Origin: Symbiodinium natans
Taxonomy: Eukaryota > Sar > Dinophyceae > Suessiales > Symbiodiniaceae
Length of the DNA stretch: 64,000 nucleotides
Assembly (NCBI GenBank): GCA_905221605.1
Contig: CAJNDS010002080.1
Coordinates: 302,501-366,500 of the forward strand
Direction: 5' to 3'
The notes under the pieces: model-generated
What the model was told of the DNA's origin: nothing
Databases searched by the model: none
What the model saw: only the letters and a program-made list of their open reading frames with translations
Program-made: the position numbers and the translations under genes
In this document: one piece after another, positions 56,865-64,000 of the stretch
Numbering within the stretch: the first letter of the stretch is position 1
How the letters are laid out: every line of letters starts with the position of its first letter

Positions 56865-59724
56865 CCCCATGTTGTAACCCTAAACCCTAAACCCTAAACC
56901 CTTTTTGGGGTGGGTTACTGCATCAAAGAACCTGGAGGCCCAACAAAAAGGGCCAAAGGGCACCACTGGGCTACCCAGTCAGGGGGCGTTTTGCTTGGGG
57001 GGGTTTGGGGGGGGGGGGGGGGGGGTGCATTAAGGCTTTGGGGTTCCCAGGGTTTAGGGTTTGTAGGGTTTAGGGTTTGGGAGTTTAGGGTTTAGGGTTT
57101 GAGGGCTTTAGGATTTTAGGGTTTTTTGGGGCTGTTTGGTTTCCCAAGGTGCGAATCAGCCGCTTCCAGCGTACCTTGCACCTTTCCATTCTCATCCTTT
57201 ATCCGGCTGCCAAGTTTGCATTGGCATTTTCTGCTGCCAGGTTCTCAATTGCGTCGGCTGTCAGAGCATCACCACGACCAGGTCGCAGGAAGGAGCCAGT
57301 GGATGGTCAGGCCCATTGCGCAACACTCCGGCACCGGGAAAAGTACCGCCAACTGCACAAGACAAGTGCTTCAAAGACCTTCCCGACGATGCGCTGCAGG
57401 GCGGTGGACATGCGTCGGCGGAAATCCGGCCCCTCCGTGCAACAGCGCAGAGCAGAGACATGAACAATGCCATCTTCAGACCCCAAACCCTAAACCCCAA
57501 ACCCCAAACCCTAAACCCTAAACCCTCAACCCTAAACCCCAAGCCCTAAACCCTAAACCCTAAACCCTAAACCCAAGGGCTTGGGGGCTTCCCAGCGTTG
57601 TGAGGTTTGGGGTTTAGGTGGTCGGGATGTTGGGGCTCCAAGGGTCCCAGGAATTCAGACGAGGGTCGGTTTCGAGGCGTAGGTAGAGGGGCCACGAGGG
57701 ACGGGTCCAAGGAAACCTAAAACCCTAAACCCTCGACCCTAGACCCTAGACCCTCGACCCTAGACCCTAGACCCTAAACCCTAAACCCAACCATTCCCAA
57801 ACCCTAAATTCTAAAGGTCTAAACTCTCTTCGGGCCTCCCTGCATCTTCCGTACTTCCCTGGGCTCCCCAAGCCCTCACAGGACCCGAAATAGGTTTAAG
57901 GAGCCCCCCCACTTGGGGTTTCGGGTTTAGGGAAAGTCCTCCCAACTACCTTCTTCCTAAACCCTAACCCAAAACCCTAAACCCCAGTCGAAACCTAGGG
58001 GCGGCTTGTATTTATGAACCCTAAACCCCAAACCCTAAAGCCTAAACCCTAAACCCTAAACTGGGAAGGGGGGGGCGGGGGGAGTGCATGGCTGTAAGGG
58101 TTACAGTCAGAATGTGGCGGCCAGGCCTTTCGTGTGTCCAGCCCACCCGGCTGGAGCTCGAACCCTTGGCACGGGTTTAGGGTTGAGGGTTTTAGGGGTT
58201 TAGGGGTTTAGGGTTTAGGGCTTAGGGTTTAGGGTTTAGGGGGAAGTAGAGGTGCAGAAGGGGAGGCCTTTGCCTGCCACGAAGTTAGCCGATACTCCTG
58301 ACTTTACAGTGGGTTTTTGCAGGCGCTGCTTGTCTTGAAAGGGCCGGCAGATTGTTGCTTTTTTGAGGGCGGCTGTTGGGCCTTCGTGAACAGGGAAACC
58401 CTAGATCCTAAACCCTGAACCCTGAAACCCTGGAACCCTGAAACCCTGAAACCCTGAAACCCTGAAACCCTGAAACCCTGAGCCCTAAACCCTAAACGCT
58501 AAACTAAACCCTAGACTCTTTGCTTGCTGGGCCGCGGTTCTCCAACTCCAAGCGCAAGGCCTGAAGCAGACAACAGCTGCAGGCACGCTAGCGTCATTGA
58601 GGCAAGTCAAGCCTTCGGGTACTGGGGGGTTAGGGGTTATCAGATTAGTATTTGGGGGTTTCTGGTTTTGGGGTTGCCGTGAGGTGCAGGGTTTATTGGG
58701 GGTTTATGCTTTAGGGTCACCCTAAACCCTAAAACCTAAACCCTAAACCCTAAACCCTAAACCCTAAACCCTAAACCCTAACCCTAAACCCTAAACCCTA
58801 AACTGCTACGCAGGAGCCCTTCAACATCCCAAGCTAGCTCTGGAGCCCTTGCTGGCCTGGGAAGATGGCATCGAATTTTGTGTTCAGGGTTCAGGGCTTA
58901 GAGTTTAGGGTTCAGGGCTGAGGGTCTAGGGTTCAGATCAGGGTTTGGGGTTTGGGGTTAAGGGTTTTGGATTTAGGGTTTAGGGGTTCAGGGTTTAGGG
59001 CTTAGGTCCCAGCAACCGTAATATAATGAGCGTTACGTGCCCTTGTTGGTGCCATTCTGCTGAAGGAACACAAGACCGGAAGCAGGCCAACCACCTCAAG
59101 GGCATAGAGTTATTAAGGGTTTTTGGGCCTCTGTGAGGGCACAACTGTATCATCTTTCTCTTCTCAAAAGTCTGAGAGCAAAGAACTCAAACAACCCTAA
59201 ACCCTGCTTACGCTTTAAATGCTAGAGGCCCTGCCAAAACACACTAAACCCTCTGCCCTATAAACCCTACAAGCTCAATAAGCAATATAAACCTACAAGC
59301 CCTAGAAACCCTAAACCCTAAGCCCCTAACCCAAACCCTAAACCCTAAACCCTAACCCTCCCCTCCCGGCCTTTAATGAGATACTTGCAAGGTCCTTGCC
59401 CACCAGGTAGGCACGCACTTCCTGCACTCCGCGGCCCCCAGCCCTAATAAACCCCCTGAACCGGGTTTAGGGTTTAGGTTTAGGGCTGATTCTTGAACCA
59501 AAGTTCTAAACAGTAAACCCCAAACACATAATCTCACTCAATCCATTTCGGGACTAAATAGTCCTAAACCACAATCCCAAAACCCTAAAACATAAGCCTG
59601 AGCGCTAAACCCCAAACCCTGAACCCAAACCTCAAAACCTCACTGTAAACCCTACACCCTACACCTTAAGCCCAAACCCGAAACCCCAAAACCCAAAACC
59701 TCGAAACCTAAACCTCAAACCTTT
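56865..59724. other. Telomeric mosaic; overlapping frames 57126-57549 unsupported
   Basis: Arrays at 57485-57575, 57718-57790 (a run of CCCTAGA / CCCTCGA variants), 58013-58062, 58165-58250, 58425-58480 (CCCTGAAA 8-mers) and 58720-58805. A 19-base G run lies at 57007-57025. 57126-57480 is single-copy and open in all three plus frames; none shows a known domain, so it may be a relic exon or chance. Confidence 0.5.
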
Positions 59725-59864
59725 ACTTGGAGGTTCATGGTACTCATTAACCAAGTATAACTGTGCTGATAATCATTATAAGCCCGTTAAGTGACCTAAC
59801 ATGGTCACAAGTACAGTTATTTGTACAGTCAGAATTGTTTAATAAGTACCATGAACCTCCAAGT
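59725..59864. mobile_element. MITE-like family F, copy 1
   Basis: ACTTGGAGGTTCATGGTACT at the left is inverted as AGTACCATGAACCTCCAAGT at the right. Inner ATAACTGTG and ACAGTTAT pieces also pair. About 140 bp, non-coding. Copies 2 and 3 lie at 60252-60386 and 62866-63010. Confidence 0.75.
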
Positions 59865-60251
59865 ACACTACACCCTAAACCCTAAACCCTACACCCGAAA
59901 CCCTAGACACTAAACCCTAAACCCTAAACCCTAAACCCTAAACCCCAAACCCTAAACCCTAAACCCCAAACCCTAAACCCTAAACTACACCAGGCCTGCT
60001 TCAACTCCTCCGGCGATGGCTGCCTCGGACCCTGGGAACGGGGAGGTGGCGAGTCCTCAGAGATCAGAAGAGAAGGGACATCTCTGGGTTTAGGGTTTAG
60101 GGTTTAGGGTTGAGGGTTGAGGGTTGAGGGTTGAGGGTTTAGGGTTTGGGCTTAGGGCTTACTTGAGTTTTGAGGGTTGACTTGGGAGTTTCCGGGTTCA
60201 TTTAGGGTTTGTAGGTTTCATTTGGGGTTGAGGTTCTCTTGGGGTTCTAGG
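59865..60251. repeat. CCCTAAA and TTGAGGG arrays
   Basis: CCCTAAA array with CCCCAAA variants at 59870-59985; TTTAGGG then about five TTGAGGG units at 60086-60145. Confidence 0.65.
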
Positions 60252-60386
60252 ACTTGCTGGGAGGTTCAAGGTACTTATGAAGCAATTATGACTGTATTTA
60301 TAACCCACTTAAAAGCCCCTTGAGTGCCCTAATATGGCTATATGAGTATAGATATAACTGGTTCAGAAGTACCATGAACCTCAAGT
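60252..60386. mobile_element. MITE-like family F, copy 2
   Basis: Starts CTTGCTGGGAGGTTCAAGGT and ends GTACCATGAACCTCAAGT, with TATGACTGTATTTATAACCC inside. More diverged from the family ends than copies 1 and 3. Confidence 0.65.
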
Positions 60387-61131
60387 AGGGGTTGAGGTTT
60401 CGGGTTGTTATTAATTATGTAGGCTTCTCAGCAGCCAGTTACGCGCTGTGGATTGGGGTGTAAAGTCCTGGCTCGGCGCTTGTCCGTGGTCTAGTGTTTA
60501 GGTCCTTGAAGCTCAAATTTAGGGTTTAGGGGTGTTTTGGGCTTTGGGGGGTGTTTAGGGTTTAGGGGTGTTTAGGGCTTATGGGTTTAGGGGGCTTTAC
60601 AAGGCGTAACGGGCTGTAGGGGCTGCAAGGGGTTAAGGGGATTCAGGCTTTAAGGGGGGGCGCACAAACCCTAAACCCGAAACCCTAAACCCTAAACTCT
60701 TTAACCCTAAACCGTGGCTGCAGCTTGAAGTCTTTGCAAGACTCAGCTTCAGTACAGAAAAACCCCCCAAAACCCCAAAGTGTTGCTGGGGGTTTGGGTG
60801 CAGCGTTTCTGCTGGTCGGAGTTTCGGGGGCCCCTTAGTTTAGGGTTTAGGGTTTAGGGTATAGGGTTTAGGGTTTAGGGTTTCGGGGACCCCTTAGGGT
60901 TGTCCTCCCAAACTAAGAAGCCGTACTAGGCCCATCTAAGCCCCTGAGCAAGATTCGTACGCAAGATCATGTTCACTGATGAAGGCGAATAAACCCTAAA
61001 CCCTAAACCCTGAACCCTAAACCCTAAACCCTAAACCCTAAACCCTCCCTAGCAACTTCAACCCCAAGACCAGAAGCCCTGAAACCAAAACCCATGCCCT
61101 AAGCACCCAACCCGAATATTGGGTTTACCTC
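60387..61131. other. Spacer with short telomeric arrays, no gene seen
   Basis: Arrays at 60840-60890 and 60990-61050; otherwise degenerate TTTAGGG words and single-copy pieces. Confidence 0.5.
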
Positions 61132-61243
61132 CTGGTTCTCACTAGGGAATGAGGGGAAAAGGTACAGTACCTTATATCCCCCTATGTACATGTTTTGAGG
61201 GATTCTGTAAGGTATCTTATCTTATTCCCTGCGAAGAGCCAGT
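61132..61243. mobile_element. MITE-like family A, copy 3
   Basis: Starts CTGGTTCTCACTAGGGAATG and ends TTATTCCCTGCGAAGAGCCAG, the imperfect inverse. GGTACAGTACCTTATATCC lies inside. Matches copies at 8234-8334 and 10227-10316 at the ends. Confidence 0.6.
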
Positions 61244-62395
61244 GTTAGGTCTAGGGTTCAGGGTTCAGGGTTGACACAAGCCAGCGCCACAGAACTGAAA
61301 CCCTGAATTCCCCAGAGGTGTCCTCGATGTCAACGATCTCTGCCATTGCAAAGAGAGCCTCAGGCCCAAAGGGGTTTGAGCTTCGCACTCTAAACAGAGG
61401 GTGTCGGGAGTTCGTCAAGAATGAGGCCCTCGCCCTAAACCCTAAACCCCCGAAACCCTAAACCCTAAACCCTAAACCCTAAACCCCTTGCTATAACAGG
61501 GACGAACAAAGGATCACTCACCTTCGGGTGCCAACATGAAAAACTCTCTCCGGTGATTCTGGTAGGCTGGGCCACCGATTCGGGGACTGCGAGGCTCAAA
61601 GCTTGAATCGCCATGCGTACCTTATGGGCCTCTTTTGCTAATTACTCTTCTGACAACAAGTGAGCGAACACAGATAGATAGATAGATAGATAGATAGGTA
61701 GAGAGATTTACATATGCAAAAGAACAAGTAGAAGATTGCGAACAATAGGAATAAAAAGGACGAAGAACCAGCAGCATGCTCATCAACAGATCAAAGCCCG
61801 AAGCCCTCAAAACCTTCTACCATCAGTCCCTACCGGGGATTCTACGAGGGGTACTATGATCTCAACCGGAAGCCCTCAAAACCCTGAAGTTTCGCTCTTT
61901 TGGGCTCCTGGCTTGTGAAGAACCACGCGGGAGGTGGCTGAGAGAGGAACCAAGGGGGGGCGACGGCAACAACTCTCCCCTAACAAGCGACACGCACGGC
62001 TGTGAGCCAGGAGCGTCTGCCCGCCGAGGCCGAGGGTTTTCAGGAGCTTCGTGTTCGAGCTTCGGGTTTCTAGGGTTTAAGGCTTAGGGTTTAGGGTTTA
62101 AGGTTGAGGGTGTAGGGTTTCAGGTTTAGGGTTTAGGGTCGATGTCTTTCGGGTGTAGAGGGCTTCTGGGTTTAGATGTAGGACTGAGAGGAGGCAAATG
62201 ACACATAAAGAAACAAAAGGTGTAATCACACATGAAATGAATCGGCGTTCCGAAGCAGACCAGGGGGCCCATCCACCGCGAATATGCAGACTTAAAAAGG
62301 TTGTCCCCAAACCCCCCCCCCCAAAAAAATGCCTCTAAATACCTGTCAGCCGTTATAGGCCCAAACGCCCGAACCTCCCTTACAAGGACACCTAC
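61244..62395. other. Spacer with arrays and GATA microsatellite, no gene seen
   Basis: CCCTAAA array at 61435-61490, a GATA microsatellite at 61672-61700, and TTTAGGG at 62078-62140. The frames in 61622-61918 and 62098-62486 overlap antisense and show no signature. Confidence 0.5.
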
Positions 62396-62570
62396 ACCCA
62401 AGAGTGACCTAGGAATAAAAGGGCGCCCTGCTTGGCTTGAAAAGGGGCTTAAAAGGGAGCCTAAGCCCCTAAACCCTAAACCCTAAACCCTAAACCCTAA
62501 ACCCTAAACCCTAAACCCTAAACCCTAAACCCTAAACCCTAAACCCTAAACCCTAAACCCTACTCTGGGT
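62396..62570. mobile_element. MITE-like family B, copy 4, containing a telomeric array
   Basis: Starts ACCCAAGAGTGACCTAGG and ends TACTCTGGGT, matching copy 1 at both ends. The centre-right part is replaced by about 14 perfect CCCTAAA units (62467-62563). Here the array came with loss of element sequence rather than a duplication. Confidence 0.65.
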
Positions 62571-62865
62571 CCTAGACACCCAGAGAGAACCCAAAGGCGC
62601 GGTGAGGAGGTGGTAAGGCACTGCTTCGGTTGTTCGCCGCCCGGGCCGTAGTACCTTGAGATTGTACGTTTCAAAGGTCCACTTTGTAGGGTGTTTAGGG
62701 TTTAGGGTGTAGGGTTTAGGGTTTAGGGTTTAGGGTTTAGGGTTTAGGCCGTTTTAGAGGTCCACTTGTAGAGCTTTCGGTGTTTGGGGTTTATGGAGTG
62801 TGTAGGGTTTTGGTGCCCCATAAACAACCGTCGTTGGTTATGAGTTGCGGGATGCCTCGTTCTTG
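62571..62865. other. Spacer with TTTAGGG array
   Basis: TTTAGGG array at 62690-62748; the rest is single-copy. Confidence 0.5.
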
Positions 62866-63010
62866 CTTGGAGGTTCATGGTACTTATGAACCAACTATAA
62901 CTGCACTTCTAACTGTACCTATAACCATATTCGGGCTCTTAAGAGGCTTATAAGTGGGTTAGAAGTATATACAGTTATAGTCGGCTAACAAGTACCATGA
63001 ACCTCCAAGT
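62866..63010. mobile_element. MITE-like family F, copy 3
   Basis: CTTGGAGGTTCATGGTACTT and its perfect inverse AAGTACCATGAACCTCCAAG form the ends; inner CTTCTAAC/GTTAGAAG and ATAACTG/CAGTTAT pairs extend the fold. Best-preserved copy with copy 1. Confidence 0.75.
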
Positions 63011-63187
63011 AATCGGCCTTCTCTGAAAGCGCAACCGAGAAGCCCTCGACCCATACACCATATTGCAAAAGCTTAACATTGGGGTGGCTCTGGAGGTTAG
63101 GTTTGGGGGTTTAAGGGAGCCTGTTGAGGCTTTAAGAGCCGATGAGCGCCTTGATGGTTTCAGGTTGGGGAATTCTACTCGTGTGCT

Positions 63188-63264
63188 GTACCGACCTGCC
63201 CATAGAACTACACCCCATGACAAAAGCTTTGTCATGGAGTGTAGTTCTAAGGGCAGGTCGGCAC
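63188..63264. repeat. Perfect-type long hairpin around CAAAAGCTTTG
   Basis: CGACCTGCCCATAGAACTAC and GTAGTTCTAAGGGCAGGTCG are inverted, and CCCATGACAAAAG pairs with CTTTGTCATGGA. Arms are about 37 bp with essentially no loop. No related copy was seen, so it may be a single MITE or a fold-back junction. Confidence 0.7.
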
Positions 63265-64000
63265 CTACCCTTGGCCTCTTTGAGGTTGTACCCTTGGGGT
63301 TTGGGGACCGTTTGTTGAAGACTCCCCTTGTAGGAGCACGTTCAGGGGCACCTTTCTAAAGGGTACAACTTACGGGTGCTAGTTTTGGATTCCCCCCAAA
63401 CCGACACCAGAATCCCGGAAGCCTGTACACCTCAAGCCCTAACCCCTGAATGCCAGAAAACAAGGCATGAGGGCTGGGCAAACGGCCTTTTGAAATTACC
63501 CTACACCAAGAACAGTGAAAGGGAAACCCTATTGCCTAAACCCCTGAAGCCTCAACCATAAACCCCAACCCCCTAAACCCTAATTTAAACCCCCAAACTC
63601 CTCAAGCCCCTAAAGACCTAAACCCGTAAAAGACTCAACCTCTAAACCCTAAACCTCAACCCTAATCCTCAAACCCTAAAACCTGAACCCTAAACCCTAA
63701 ACCCAGCCTAAACCCTAAACCCTAAATCCTGAACATTGACATCCTAAGCCCCGAGCCCCAAGACCGGCAACCCCACCACCCCTTTCCGAGGGAAGGGCTT
63801 CACCGTCGGAAGCCGCTTTGCGCCCTGCTTCTGGCAAACGCCCTCGGACCTTCACCAGAAAGGAGTGCGTGGTGGAAGTTTCGGTTTAGGGTTTAGGGTT
63901 CAGGGTTCAGGGTGTTAGGGTTTAGGGTTTAGTGTGTAACTATCGTGGATAGGGCGGATGTTGGGGGGTTTCGTTCTCGAGTTTGGGAGTTGCAGGTTTA
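63265..64000. other. Degenerate CCCTAAA sequence to window end
   Basis: 63284-63350 has GTTGTACCCTTGGGG and AAAGGGTACAAC inverted, related to the sequence near 5404-5640. 63540-63735 is dense in CCCTAAA variants and 63885-63935 has TTTAGGG / TTCAGGG. The minus/plus frames around 62975-63359 are crossed by the hairpin and are not supported. Confidence 0.5.

Noticed and set aside
57126-57549. Three overlapping plus-strand frames of 104-137 residues
   Set aside because: All three frames are open together and run into CCCTAAA repeats; no conserved motif was recognised. A relic exon remains possible.
1-64000. tRNA, rRNA or other structured RNA genes
   Set aside because: No cloverleaf, ribosomal or known ncRNA sequence was recognised by eye; a covariance-model scan would be needed to be certain.

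Overview
The window looks like the end region of a nuclear chromosome of a unicellular eukaryote, probably an alga or other protist, carrying an integrated DNA virus. The first ~116 bases are CCCTAAAA repeats on the C-rich strand, the orientation expected at a left chromosome end. The next 33.7 kb and the last 9.6 kb are packed with short interstitial arrays of the Arabidopsis-type telomere repeat (TTTAGGG / CCCTAAA) in both orientations, separated by short single-copy pieces, homopolymer G/C tracts, microsatellites and small palindromic (MITE-like) elements. I found no convincing host protein gene, rRNA or tRNA there. The species cannot be named from this sequence; the TTTAGGG repeat occurs in plants, green algae and several protist groups.

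At 33808-54348 sits a 20.5 kb, AT-rich, gene-dense block bounded by 722-bp terminal inverted repeats. It is an endogenous Polinton-like virus (PLV). It encodes a double-jelly-roll major capsid protein, a penton-like minor capsid protein, an FtsK/HerA-type packaging ATPase, a fibre protein with an S74 intramolecular chaperone, a lipase-like hydrolase, a large polymerase-like/SF1 helicase/zinc-domain protein, an rve (DDE) integrase, and several small zinc-finger, coiled-coil and virion-associated proteins. The layout is: left TIR with a zinc-finger gene; leftward small genes; ATPase (+); leftward fibre, MCP and lipase block; rightward penton and accessory virion block; rightward polymerase-helicase and integrase; a second diverged copy of the left-arm gene, now broken; a 21-bp palindromic repeat array; a third zinc-finger paralogue; right TIR.

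The PLV shows what looks like its own expression code. Replication-side and arm genes share a long upstream box (AAGGAAAAA, then TTTAAAG, then CTATATATATTAG). Most virion genes have TCTA (often TCTAAAT) just before the start codon, like the late-promoter motif known from giant viruses and the virophage mavirus. Many genes end in AT-rich perfect hairpins. Together these suggest transcription by a giant-virus-type machinery in the cytoplasm, or a history of it. The polymerase gene is split by ~92 bp that behaves like a spliceosomal intron.

On the host side, several telomeric arrays lie inside otherwise recognisable repeat elements and are flanked by short direct duplications. This suggests telomere repeats were inserted at repaired chromosome breaks. 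A 2.7 kb element with 25-bp inverted ends (15379-18089) and at least five MITE-like families are also present.
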